Shown piece by piece: positions 46,876 to 57,675 of a stretch of 64,000 bases of DNA (position 1 is the first letter of the stretch; every line of letters begins with the position of its first letter). Position numbers and translations under genes: made by a program. This DNA is from Chlorocebus sabaeus (lineage: Eukaryota; Chordata; Mammalia; Primates; Cercopithecidae). The notes under the pieces are model-generated. The model was not told the origin of the DNA and searched no databases. It saw only the letters and a list, made by a program, of their open reading frames with translations. The stretch is taken from assembly GCF_047675955.1 (NCBI RefSeq), contig NC_132930.1, positions 49,167,832 to 49,231,831 of the forward strand, in the 5' to 3' direction.

Positions 46876-47404
46876 CAGCAAAAAGCTCTTGGAAAATAGC
46901 ATTCCTGAGAAAGACCAGCACCTGCTTCCCCAACACTTCACACCCAGCCTCTGCATGCTGGTGAAGGCATGATGCTTTCCTCACTTTCTGACAGTGCACA
47001 GGTTTTGGTTGTGTAATCTCTCCCCCTTAGATGGTCCTAGGGCCACTGTCCCCCAGGTTCCTGGCCTCTGCCTCAGCCACTTCTGTCTGGCCCACCTGGG
47101 TCCATGTGGTGCCACTTGGTGCTGACCTGTCACGGGGGCTGGGAGGGCACTGTCTCCCTCTTGGCTGTTCTTTTCTGCCACTTCTAGATGGGGGTGAAAT
47201 GCCACCTTGCAAGCGGCCGAGAGCACACGTGCTGAGCAACCTGCTGAGTCTCTTTGCAGCTTGTCATAAGCCAGGTGTCAGACACTAACGCTGTTTCTGG
47301 CTTTGCTGCCAATTCTTCCCTGAATCACTACTGCCTGGAATTGTATCTCCTTAATAAATGATTCACGCTTAACCCTTGCCCCAGGCTGTGTTTTCTAGGA
47401 ATTC
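46876..47404. other. Intergenic unique sequence
   Basis: No gene or repeat recognised in about 530 bp. Confidence 0.45.
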
Positions 47405-48175
47405 CTGGAGTATCAGCTATGTTTTGCTGCATAGCAAACTGCTCCCACATTTAGTGGGTTAAACCATTCTATTTGCTCATGATTCTGTGGGTCAGGCTTT
47501 TGGGCTGGGCTCAGCTGGGCAGTTCTCTATGGTTACTGTGCAGCTTGGCCATCTGGCAGCTGACCTGGGCTGGATGTGGCAACGCCTCTCATGAGCCTGG
47601 CAGCTGGCGCCCGCCCCTGGCTGGTTGGTCCAGGAGGCCTCAGCTGCTCCACGCAGCTGCTGCTAGTCCAGAGGGCTAGACCTGGAGGCCTTCCCTGGGA
47701 TGGTCCCTCCTGGCTCCCCTGTCGCTCTCTGTGGGTCAAGGTAAGTCACAGCCCAGCCTGGATTCAAGGGGCAGAGAAAAAGGCTTCACCTCTTGGCCGG
47801 GCGCAGTGGCTCATGCCTGTAATCTCAGCACTTTGGGAGGCCAAGACGGGCGGATCACAAGGTCAGGAGATCGAGACTATCCTGGCTAACCCGGTGAAAC
47901 CCTGTCTGTACTAAAAATACAAAAAAATTAGCCGGGCGAGGTAGTGGGCGTCTGTAGTCCCAGCTACTCTGGAGGCTGAGGCAGGAGAATGGCCTGAACC
48001 CGGGAGGCGGAGCTTGCAGTGAGCCGAGATCACGCCACCGCACTCCAGCTTGGGTGACTGAGCAAGACTCCGTCTCAAAAAAAAAAAAAAGAAAAGAAAA
48101 AAAAAAAGAAAAAGGCTTCACCTCTTAATAACAGAGCAGCAGAGTCTCATTGCAGAGGCACTAGGCAAAGAAGGG
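47405..48175 (+). mobile_element. Ancient dispersed repeat split by an Alu, family not assigned
   Basis: gctgcatagcaaactgctcc, gattctgtgggtcaggcttt and aaggtaagtcacagcccagc recall a well-known old mammalian interspersed repeat whose name I cannot give. It continues past the Alu with cttcacctcttaataacaga. Confidence 0.4.
47795..48107 (+). mobile_element. AluY with perfect 19-bp target duplication
   Basis: gaaaaaggcttcacctctt at 47776-47794 and 48108-48126. The element has gccgggcgaggtagtgggcg, close to the AluYRa type. Confidence 0.94.
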
Positions 48176-48830
48176 AGGGATTGTGCCATCTTCACAGACA
48201 TCCTGCGATGCCAATCTGAGACAACCGCCATAACACTGTCCCTAATGTCATTTTGGAAGACAGCAAACAGGAATCTGGAGCCTAAATTCCAGGGAGGAAG
48301 AGATGAACTTGTCATTGCTATTTAGATTATGTGACTGAATATCTGGGGGAAGGCGAAGGAGTCCATTGAGACAGCATTAGGATGATGAGTGAAGTTTTAA
48401 TCAATGGCTATTTTGTCCATCAGCGAAGGAGCTGGGTTCTCAGCTGCACTGATGATGTTGATACTCACACCTGCAATGAGACCTTCATCCCCTGTGTCTC
48501 CCTCTCTCCCATCCCTCCTGGCTTACATTCCTACCCTGTCACCACTTTGAGGGTTTTGCTGCATAAACAGCTCTCTCTAGGTGGGTCACCTCCCCCCGAC
48601 ACAAAGGTGCTCAGATGCCCTCCCGCAACCCTCACTGCTAAGTTCCTCAGGGGCTCTGTGTTCCCCTGACCCCCTTCCACACCTTCCTCTTGCTCTTCAC
48701 TGACTCTGCTTCAGGCTCCACCCTCATGCCCCCACCTGAGCCTGAAGGGGCAGGGCTCCCCTGCACCACACTCCCTCTTCAGCAGTCTAACCAGGACCCG
48801 TGTGCTGTACCTGCAAAACAGGGCACATCC
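48176..48830. other. Intergenic sequence
   Basis: No gene or repeat recognised. Confidence 0.45.
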
Positions 48831-48833
48831 CAT

Positions 48834-49008
48834 TTTCCATGTGTCAATCATCTTCCACGTATCAATCATCTTCCATGTGTCAGTCATCTTCCATGTGTCA
48901 ATCATCTACCATGTGTCAATCATCTTCCATGTGTCAATCATCTTCCATGTGTCAATCATCTACCATGTGTCAATCATCTACCATGTGTCAATCTTCCATG
49001 TGTCAATA
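48834..49008. repeat. 18-bp tandem repeat, about 10 units
   Basis: Unit catcttccatgtgtcaat with a catctaccatgtgtcaat variant. Six codons per unit keep all frames regular, which creates an artefactual peptide repeat. Confidence 0.93.
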
Positions 49009-49120
49009 ACATATTTCTGGCTTTTTTATGTTTTGTCAGTTTTGAACTTCCCACTCTGGTCTTTTTTCCCTCTTAGAATTAATTAATGGAATTCCTACAC
49101 CTGGCCTTAAAACCTGCCAG

Positions 49121-49246
49121 TTAGCTGGGTGTGGTGGTGTGTGCCTGTGGTCCCAGCTGCTCGGGTGCTGAGGCAGGAGGATCACTGCAGACCAGGAGTT
49201 CATGTCCAGCCTGGGCCACAGAGCAAGACACTATAACTTTGAAAAG
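49121..49246 (+). mobile_element. Free Alu monomer (FLAM-like) with 11-bp target duplication
   Basis: A 126-bp single Alu arm. aaacctgccag at 49110-49120 and 49247-49257 flanks it. Confidence 0.8.
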
Positions 49247-49257
49247 AAACCTGCCAG

Positions 49258-49960
49258 CTCTTCCAATTTCTGGTGAAATAAATCTTGACAAAGTAAGAAG
49301 TGAAAAAAATTCCCTCTTTGTTTATAGCTGCAGAAAAGCAGATGCAATTCTGTACCATAAACTGCCCCACCGGTCTCAAAGACACATTTGCACACCGTGT
49401 TCATAGCAGCACTATTCGCAGCAGCTAAAACATGAAAGTGACTCAGCATCCGTCAAGGGATGAGTGGATGAGAAAATGTCCTCCATTCATACGATGGGAT
49501 GTTATTCAGTCTTAAAAAGGAAGGAGATTCCGAGACACATCACAGCATGATGAGCCTTGAGGACATTGTGCTGGGTAAAATAAGCCTGACACAAAAGGGC
49601 AAATACTGTGCAATTCCACTTAAAAGAGGCCCCTGGAGCAGTCACAAGTCACATTTCCAGGGACAGAAAGTGGAGTGGTGGGTGCCGGGGTGGGGTTGGG
49701 AGACGGGGAAGTGAATGTTTAATGGCGGTGAGTTTCAGTTTGGGAAGACTAAAAGGTTTTGGAGATGAAACCTTTTATATCCTTTTACATATTAAACCTT
49801 TTACATATTGAATATATTCATTATGTGCAGCCATCATGAATACACTGAATACCTCTGAACTGCATACTTAAAATGGTTAAGATGGTACGTTTTATGTTTA
49901 GGTACTTTACCACAATGCATTGTTTTTCTTCTTTTGGGAAAAAAGAGGCAATGCTGAACC
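49258..49960 (+). mobile_element. Old L1 3' end
   Basis: Contains gatgttattcagtcttaaaa, gctgggtaaaataagcctga and tggttaagatggtacgtttt, typical of L1 ORF2 end and 3' UTR. The 3' end is near 49915-49960. Confidence 0.7.
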
Positions 49961-50233
49961 CTGAAGAAAAGTTGTGCATGACTCGGGAGGGGAAGGCCCT
50001 TCCTGCAGGAGCCCCCAGCAGCGTCGGCCTCACAGAGAAACAATCCAGGCCTCAGCACTCACCTGCAGACTCCAGACTGCAGAGGGTTGGGAAGACTCTG
50101 CCTGTGGCCCTCGCTGTCAGAGCCCTGTTCTGCAAATCCAAGCAGATCAGCAGCCTTTCTGACGTCTACACTGGTTTACTGTTGGCTATGTTTAAACGAC
50201 CACACATGTTCTAAAGTAAAAAATAACACAATG
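49961..50233. other. Intergenic unique sequence
   Basis: Nothing recognised. Confidence 0.4.
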
Positions 50234-50530
50234 GGCCGGGTGCAGGGGCCCACGCCTGTAATCTCAGCACTTTGGGAGGCTGAGGTGGGCGGATCACCTG
50301 AGGTCAGGAGTTTGAGACCAGCCTGGAAAACACGGCAAAACCCTGTCTCTACTAAAAATACAAAAATTAGGCGTAGTGGTGGGTGCCTGTAATCCAAGCT
50401 ACTTGTGTGGCTGAGTCACGAGACTCACTTGAACCTATGGGTAGAGGTTGCAGTGAGCTATGATTGTGCCACTGCACTCTAGCCTGGGCAACAGAGCAAG
50501 ACTTGATCTCAAAAAAACAAAAACAAAAAA
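50234..50530 (+). mobile_element. Alu
   Basis: Sense Alu, ggccgggtgcaggggcccac to an AAAAAC tail. Confidence 0.84.
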
Positions 50531-50867
50531 CGTTTATCATGTTTTTTGATAAATATGAGATTGCAGCAATTCAGTCCCATTCCCAGGGTCCACTTCTAAT
50601 TCTAGTTCTCTTGCTGTTTCCACCATATCTGTAGTGACCTCCTCCACTGAAGTCTTCAACTCCTCACAGTCATCCTTGAGGGTTGAGATCAGCTTCTCCC
50701 AAACTCCTGTTCATGTTGCTGTTGTAACCTCCTCCCATAAATCGTGAATGTTCTTAATGGCATCTAGAATGGTGAATCCTTTCCAGAAGGTTGTCAGTGA
50801 ACTTTACCCAGATCCATCAGAGGAATCACCGTCTGTGGTTGCTATGACCTTAGAAATGTTTGTTGTT

Positions 50868-51168
50868 GTTGTTGTTGTTTGTTTTGTTTTGTTCTTAAAC
50901 AAAGTCTTGCTGTGTCGCCCAGGTTGGAGTGCAGTGGTGCTCACTGCAACCTCTGTCTCCTGGGTTCAAGTGATTCTCCTGCCTCAGCCTCCCGAGTAGC
51001 TGAGATCACAGGCACCCGCCACCATGCTCGGCTAATTTTTGTAGTTTTAGTAGAGACAGGGTTTCACCATGTTAGCCAGGATGGTCTTGAACTCCTGACC
51101 TCAGGTGATCCACCCGCCTCGACCTCCCAAAGTGCTGGGATTACAGGCGTGAGCCACTGTGCCTGGCC
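50868..51168 (-). mobile_element. Alu inside Tigger1
   Basis: Antisense Alu with a GTT-rich head. agaaatgt precedes and follows it. Confidence 0.86.
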
Positions 51169-51332
51169 AGAAATGTGTTTCTTAAATAGTAAGACTTGGA
51201 AGTTGACACAACTCCTTGATCCAAGGGCTGCAGAATGGATGTTGTTTTGGCAGCCATGAAAGCAGCACGACTGTGTACGTCTCTGTTAGAGCTCTGGGAA
51301 TTGGGTGCATTGTCAATGAATATATATATGTA

Positions 51333-51616
51333 TTTTGAGACAGGGTCTCACTGTCACCCAGGCTGGAGTGCAGAGGTGTGATCCTGGCTGACCAGCTTTG
51401 ACCTCCCTGGCTCAAGTGATCCTCCCACCTCAGCCTCCTGAGTAGCTGAGCCCACAGGCATGAGCTACCATGTCTGGCTAATTTTAAATTTTTTTTTATA
51501 AAGATAGAGTCTCCTTATGTTGCTCAGGCTGGTCTCGAATTCCAAGGCTCAAGTGATCTTCCTGCCTCAGCTTCCCCAAGTTCTGGGATTACAAGCGTGA
51601 ACCATGATGCCCAGAC
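51333..51616 (-). mobile_element. AluJ-type inside Tigger1
   Basis: Diverged antisense Alu (gagacagggtctcactgtca to accatgatgcccag), with a TATATA-rich junction at 51320-51332. Confidence 0.8.
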
Positions 51617-52200
51617 TCCTAGTAATATTATGAAAGGAATCTTGTTTTCCCAAGCAATAGTTCTCAACAGTGGGCGTAATGGATTCCATAAACCATCCGT
51701 GAACAGATGTGCTGCCATCCAGGCCTTGTTGCTCCATTTCTAGAGCAGGCAGAGTGCATGTTGCGTCATTGTTAAGGGCCCCAGGATTTTCTGAATGGTG
51801 AATAAGCACCGACTTCAATTTGAGGCCACCAGAGCTCACAAGAGGCTCAGCCTGTCCTGTGAAGCTTCGAAGCCAGGCATTGGCTTCTCTCCAGCTATGA
51901 AAGCCTTATTTGGCATCTTCTTCCAACAGAAAACTATGAGTCTACGTAAAAAGTCTGTGTAGCGTGGCCACCTTCATCCATGATCTCAGCGGGATGTTCC
52001 AGGTAACTTGCTGCAGCTTCTCCATCAGTACCTGCTGCCTCACCTCAAACTTTCATGTTACGGAGATGCTTTCTTTCCTTCAACCTCACAAACCAACCTC
52101 TGTTTGCTTCAGAGTCTCCTTCTGCAGCTTCCTCACCTCTCTCAGCCTCCGCAGAATTTAAAAGTCGGGGCCTTGCTCTAGATTAGGCTTTGGCTTAAGG

Positions 52201-52469
52201 CTTTGGCTCCAGCCTTCTTGGCACCAAGGGCCGGTTTCATGGAAGACAATTTTTCCAGGGACTAGGGGTCGGGGGAAGGTTTGGGATGAAGCTGTTCCAC
52301 CTCAGATCATCAGGCGTTAGTTAGATCCCACAAGGAGTGTGCAACCTCCATCCCTTGCATGCGGAATTCACAGTGGGGTTCGCACGATTCTGAGAATCTA
52401 ATGCTGCCACTGATCTGACTCTCCTGCCACTCACCTCCTGCTGTGTGGCCTGGGCATTGGGAACCCCTG
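52201..52469. mobile_element. Nonautonomous hAT-like element nested in Tigger1
   Basis: A 269-bp insert flanked by gcttaagg at 52193-52200 and 52470-52477, an 8-bp target duplication as expected for hAT elements. It holds cttcttggcaccaagggccg and cattgggaacccctg, the ends of a common old mammalian DNA element whose name I cannot assign. Confidence 0.8.
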
Positions 52470-53170
52470 GCTTAAGGGAATTTGTGGTGGTTTGATCATT
52501 CCATCCAGGTCATTGAAACTTTCTCCCTCTCAGCGATTTGGCTGTTTCACTTTTTAGTCATGTGTTCTGGCGGGCAGCACTTTCAATCTCCTTCAAGAAC
52601 TTTTTTGTATTCACAGCTTGGCTCACTGCTTGGTGCATAAGCCTAGATTTCCACCTGTCTCGGCTTTCAACATGCCTTTCTCACTGAGCCTAGTCATGTC
52701 TGGCTTGTGATTGACCATTCACTTGAGGACTTAGAGGTCACTGTAGGGTTACTGGTTGGTCTAATTTCAAATTGCTGTTTCTCAGGGAATAGGGAGGCCC
52801 AAGGAAAGGGAGACAGGGAGGAACGGCTGGTCCATGGAGCAGTCAAAACACACACAGCATTCATCAATTAAGTTCACTTTCTTATATGCGTGGTTCATGG
52901 AGCCCTAAACAATGACCATAGTAACTTCAAAGATCACCAACCACAGACCACCATAAAGATACCATCATCATAAAGTTCGACACATTGCAAAAATGACTAA
53001 CATGACTCAGAGATGTGAGTGAGCTCACACTGTTGGAAACACGGCACAGGTGGGCTTGCTCAACGCAGGGCGGACACGGACCTTCAACAGCCAAACACGC
53101 GGTACCTACAAAGTGCGGGAAAGTTAACACAATGAAGCAAGGTGGCCCGCATCTTTTAAAATCTGTCCTC

Positions 53171-53474
53171 GGCCGGGCGTGGTGGCTCATGCCTGTAATC
53201 CCAGCACTTTGGGAGGCTGAGGTGGGTGGATCACGAGGTCAGGAGATCGAGACCATCCTGGCTAACGTGGTGAAACCCTGTCTCTACTAAAAATACAAAA
53301 AATTAGCCGGGCGTGATGGTGGGCACCTGTAGTCCCAGCTACTCGGGAGGCTGAGGTAGGAGAATGGCGTGAACCTGGGAGGCGGAGTTTGCAGTGAGCC
53401 GAGATCGCGCCACTGCACTCCAGCCTGAGCAACAGAGCGAGATTATGTCTCAAAAAAAAAAAAAAAAAAAAAAT
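53171..53474 (+). mobile_element. AluY/S
   Basis: Sense Alu just beyond the Tigger1 end, ggccgggcgtggtggctcat to a poly-A of about 24 nt. Confidence 0.87.
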
Positions 53475-53502
53475 CTGAGTCCTCATTTAAAATTGGGTTG
53501 TC

Positions 53503-53812
53503 GCTGTGCACGGTGGTTCACGCCTGTAATCCCAGCACTTTGGAAGGCCAAGGTGGGTGGATCATTTGAACCCAGGAGTTTGAGACCAGCTTGGGCAACA
53601 TAGTGAGACCTCATCTCTGCAAAACAATTAAAAATTAGCTGGGTGCGATGGTGTATACCTGTAGTCCCAGCCACTCAGGAAGTAGAAGTGGGTGAATTGC
53701 TTGAGCCTGGAATGTTAAAGCTTCATTGAGCTATGGTGGTGCCGCTGCACTCCAGCCTAGGCAACAGAATGATACCCTGTCTCAAAAAAAAAAAAAACAA
53801 AAAAAACCAAAC
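53503..53812 (+). mobile_element. Old Alu (J-like)
   Basis: Sense diverged Alu, gtgcacggtggttcacgcct to an A-rich tail. Confidence 0.82.
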
Positions 53813-53846
53813 CTCAAAGCAAACTGGATTGTTTGTTTACTTATTA

Positions 53847-54189
53847 CAGTAGCTTCTCCTTATCTGTGGGGCATACATTCCAAGACCCCCAATGAACGCT
53901 TGAAACCATGGATAGTACTGAATTCTATACATACTACATTTTTTTCTATAAATATATACCTATGGTAAAGTTTAATGTACAAACTAGGCAAAGTAAGAGA
54001 TTAACAATAACTAATAACAAAATAGAACAATTATAACAATAAACTGTAAGAAAAGTTATGTGAATGTGGACTCTGTCTCCTTCTCTCAAAATACCTTGCT
54101 GTGCGTAATATTTTCTGACCACAGTTTACTGCTGGTAACTGAAGCCACAGAAAGTGGAACCACAGATAAGCGCGTGGCGGGCGGTACTG
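53847..54189. mobile_element. Nonautonomous Tigger-type element with both ends
   Basis: 343 bp, CAGTAGC start and GTACTG end, bordered by TA on each side (53845-53846, 54190-54191). The terminal inverted repeats share CTTATCTGTGG (left at about 53859; right as ccacagataag near 54160). MER2-like in overall sequence. Confidence 0.78.
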
Positions 54190-54191
54190 TA

Positions 54192-54636
54192 ACGCATTTT
54201 GTTGTTTATATATCCCAGATGTAAATCCTTTATCAGATATGTGATTTTAAAATACTTTCTTCCAGTCAGTGAATTGCCTTTTTATTCTGTTAACATCGTC
54301 TTCCCAAGAGTAGATGCTTTTAATTCTGATGAAGGCTGGTTTATCATTTTTATAGATGATGCTTTTGATATCACAGCTAAAAAATCTTTGTCCGCTCAAG
54401 ATCACAGAAATGTTCGCTTATGTTTACTTCTAGAAACTGTGTAGTCTTAGGTGTTACAAGTGCATTTTTAGTTATTTTTATATGTGGTCCGGGTATAGAT
54501 CAAGGATCTCTTTTTCTTTTTGCATATGCATATTCAATAGTTCCAGCATCATTTGTTGAAAAGATATTTCTTTCTCCACTGAACTGTCACATTTACATAT
54601 TATACCACTTCACATATAGTACAAGAACCTTACGTC
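54192..54636 (-). mobile_element. L1 fragment, antisense
   Basis: aaaaaatctttgtccgctca, agcatcatttgttgaaaaga and similar stretches match antisense L1 ORF2/3' sequence. Diverged. Confidence 0.6.
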
Positions 54637-54747
54637 AGTGTTATGGATTGAAATTGTGTCCCACAAAATTCATAAGTTGAAGTCCCAGCCCCCGGTACCT
54701 CATTATGTGATCATATTTGAATATAAAACCTTTAGAAGTAATTGAGG

Positions 54748-54833
54748 CTGGGTGCGGCAGCTCACGCCTGGAATCCCAGCATTTTGGGAGGCCGAGGCAG
54801 GAGTATCACTTGAGGCCAGGATTTAAGAGCACC
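54748..54833 (+). mobile_element. Alu left-end fragment
   Basis: ggctgggtgcggcagctcac to aggatttaagagcaccc, cut short by the next Alu. Confidence 0.72.
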
Positions 54834-54836
54834 CTG

Positions 54837-55150
54837 GGCTGGGCACTGTGGCTCACACCTGGAATACCAGGACTTCGGGAGGCTGAGGCAGGCGGATTGC
54901 CTGAGCTCAGGAGTTCAAGACCAGCCTGGCCAACATGGTGAAACCCTGTCTCTACTAAAATACAAAAAATTAGCCAGGCATGGTAGCGTGCACCTGTAAT
55001 CCCAGCTACTTGGGAGGCTGAGTCAGGAGAATAGCTTGAACCTGGAAAGTGGAGGTTGCAGTGAGCCGAGATTGTGCCACTGCACTCCAGCCTGGGCAAC
55101 AGAGTGAGACTCAGTCTCAAAATAAATAAATAAATAAAATAAATAAATTT
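54837..55150 (+). mobile_element. Alu with AAATA tail
   Basis: Sense Alu, gggctgggcactgtggctca to an (AAATA)n tail at 55115-55148. Confidence 0.84.
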
Positions 55151-55475
55151 TAAAAATAGAGAGGTGATTAAGTAGAAATGAGGCATCAAGGTGGGGCTCT
55201 AATTCAGCATGACTGGCATTCAGCATGACTGTAAGACGAGGAGACCAGGTCACACAGAGTCCCACGGGTGAGCACACGGGGAGGGAAGACTATGTGAAGA
55301 GGTAACGAGAGAGCAGCTGTCTGCAGACCAAGGAGAGAGGCTTCTGCAGAGACCACACCCGTCAACATCTTCATCACAGACATTCAGCCTTCAGAACGGT
55401 CAGAGGATGCATTTTTGCTGCTGAAGCCACCTAGTCTGTGGTAGCTTGCTGTGGAAGTGTTAGAAAACTAACAAG

Positions 55476-57675
55476 GAAAGTAGGGGTCTGTGTGTATTTG
55501 GGGGACCAGAGACTTTGTGCAGAGGCCCCTGACCCTCCACCCTCGAGGCCTGGGCAGGGCTGAGGAATGACCACATCTGTGCTTCTACCAGCTTGCATCA
55601 CCCTGGCAGCTGGAAACCGGTTCTGCGGTGTTAGGCAAACACAGGGCAGCTGACTGGTCCAAGCACACCACCCAGAGGCAGCCTTGGAACTGTACCTGCT
55701 GGGCAGAACCGGGGCCTTACCTGCATCCTTCCTGACAGCCCCTCAGAGTCCATGGGACGGATGCACCTGCTCATGCACCTGCCTCTAAGGTCTGTGAGGT
55801 AGGCGGGCCCAAAGGGGCCTGGTGTTGGAATAGAGCCTCTGGAGCCAGGAAGATGGTGGCCATGTTTGGTGGCTTCTCCTGGCCTGAGCATGGCCCCCAG
55901 GGCTGGGTGAGATAGGATGCCCTCTACAGGTCCTTATCAGCTGTGATGACAAGAAGTGGGAGCGGCTGCTCAGGGCCCCTGGGCAGCTGAACCCTGGGGA
56001 CAATCCCTGGGCTGGGAGGGCCCTCAGAGTGCACGTCTTAGCAGCCTGGGGTGCCCGCTGCCCTCGACGGAGACATGGGGTGGGGGGTTGTTATAGGGGA
56101 GGAGAGAGGCCGGCCTTGGGTAGAAAGGAACGGCACGAAGGCCGAAGGAGGGAGGTGACAGGGCAGAGGCAGCCCCTGTGGCCGTGCTGGGCTGCTTGCC
56201 CCGGTCTGTCCTGTGGGGCTCCCCCATGTCCCTTCAGTCTGGCCCTGCTTTGACGCCTTGAATTTGAGAGAGGCCACGTGTTCTTGAATCCTAGTGGGAT
56301 CCTCGGTAACTGCTTTTGAAATTCCTCTTTCACGACCCAGGCGGCTGGGGCAAGCCATCTCCCGTCAGCATTTTGGAGAACAAATGCTTTCGCTGCCTTG
56401 ATCTGTCCAGCAGGGCAGCTGCCAGCGCCCAGGTCTGAGCAGACGCAAGGCAGAGGCGTGTGTGGAGACAAGCGGTGAGAGCGGCCAAAGCCTCAGCCTT
56501 GTCCACCCCCCCATCCTTCTTCCATGCTGTGACCAGTGAGATTTTTCTGAAAAGACTGATCTGGTCCTATCATTTTCCTGATCAAGACATCCTAGCAGTC
56601 TCCTAGTACTTTCAGAACAAAATCCAGCACCCCTGGCCTGGACACAAGGCCCTGCCCCTCACTCCCGTCAGCAACGCTGGTGAGTACCAGGTGTGCTGAG
56701 GACTCGGGTAACGAAGGGGCTTTCACCATAGCCCATCCTAGCAAATAGCTTCAGGGTTCCATTCATGGATTCTAATTACTTAAACTGTTTAGCTAGTTCA
56801 CTCCACAAATACTCATGGAGCACCTACCTCCTGTGCTCCTGTGCTGGACAGCTCCTCCTCCTGGGATCACCAGTGAACAAAAGAGATAACACTGTCTTCC
56901 AGAGCTTATGGGAAGGATAAACATCGCAAACGAGTGAATTCTACAACACAAGAGTGATTCCTTTATGGGAAACATAGAGCTGAGAAAGAGACTGGGAGCC
57001 CTGGGGTGCACTTTGAGTCAGAGAAGGCCTCCCTGTGTGATGTTTGGGTAAAGACATGAAGAGGGGGAGGGGCAGCCCTGTGGCTGTCAGAGGCGGAGGC
57101 TGATGCAGGGCTGGGGGTGGCCAGAGACAAGCGCACACAGTGACTCAGTCTCTTTCAGTGACTTCAGCTCTTACTCTGAATGAGCCCAAAGCCATTTTGA
57201 GCACAGGATGATGCACACTGAGTTAAAATTTTGAAGGCTAATTGTGGCTGCTCCTTTGGAATAGACCGAAGACCAGGGGTGGCTCTTTCAGCACCCAGGT
57301 CAGAAATGCAGGGGTCCGTCAGGCTCCGATGCACGTCGAGGTTAGAGGCCATAGAATTTGCTGCCTGGCTGTGGGTGGGAAGCATAGAAGACACCCCTGA
57401 GGTTTCTGGCCAGAGCGAGGTTGGGGTTTCCAGTCGGGTTTCCAGTCCCCAAACAGGGAGCACTAGGGTGGGTCTGATCTGTGTGAGAACAGACGCTTGC
57501 GTTTCGATGTTATGGGTGGGTGCCTGTTGGATACCCTGAGAGAGATGTTGGACACGTGGCTCTGTCTTATCTGGAGGCCCCAGGAAAAGATCTGAGCTGA
57601 ATATGAATTTGGGAGTGGTCAGAATACAGGTGTTTCTTAAAGCCATGAAACTAGATGACTTTAAAATAACCTTCA
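55476..57675. other. Intergenic sequence
   Basis: No gene recognised. 56560-56650 and 56788-57060 (cacaaatactcatggagcac, accagtgaacaaaagagata) resemble very old L2/MIR-age repeats; the family is uncertain. Confidence 0.45.

Larger units (their letters stand above)
50540..53150 (-). mobile_element. Tigger1 DNA transposon with decayed transposase
   Basis: A TcMar-Tigger (Tigger1) copy read on the minus strand. Recognisable segments: 50545-50860, 51170-51320, 51620-52200 and 52470-53150. On the minus strand 51524-51839 encodes transposase-like pieces (HHSENPGALNNDAT, WFMESITPTVENYC, MAAHLFTDGLW). The right end near 53150 (aatgaagcaaggtggcccgc) resembles the decayed terminal repeat. It is broken by two Alus and a small hAT-like element. 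Stops and frameshifts make it inactive. Confidence 0.85.
54638..55475 (+). mobile_element. MaLR/MLT1-like LTR split by Alus
   Basis: Left part 54638-54745 (tgttatggattgaaattgtg), right part 55152-55475 (ggtggggctctaattcagca to gttagaaaactaaca). Alu sequence lies between. Confidence 0.55.

Noticed and set aside
48834..49008. Peptide repeat HVSIIF as a possible gene
   Set aside because: It is an 18-bp tandem repeat, open in several frames, without gene context.
57231..57539. 102-codon open frame and similar ones in the 55-57 kb flank
   Set aside because: No recognisable motif or homologue; treated as chance frames.
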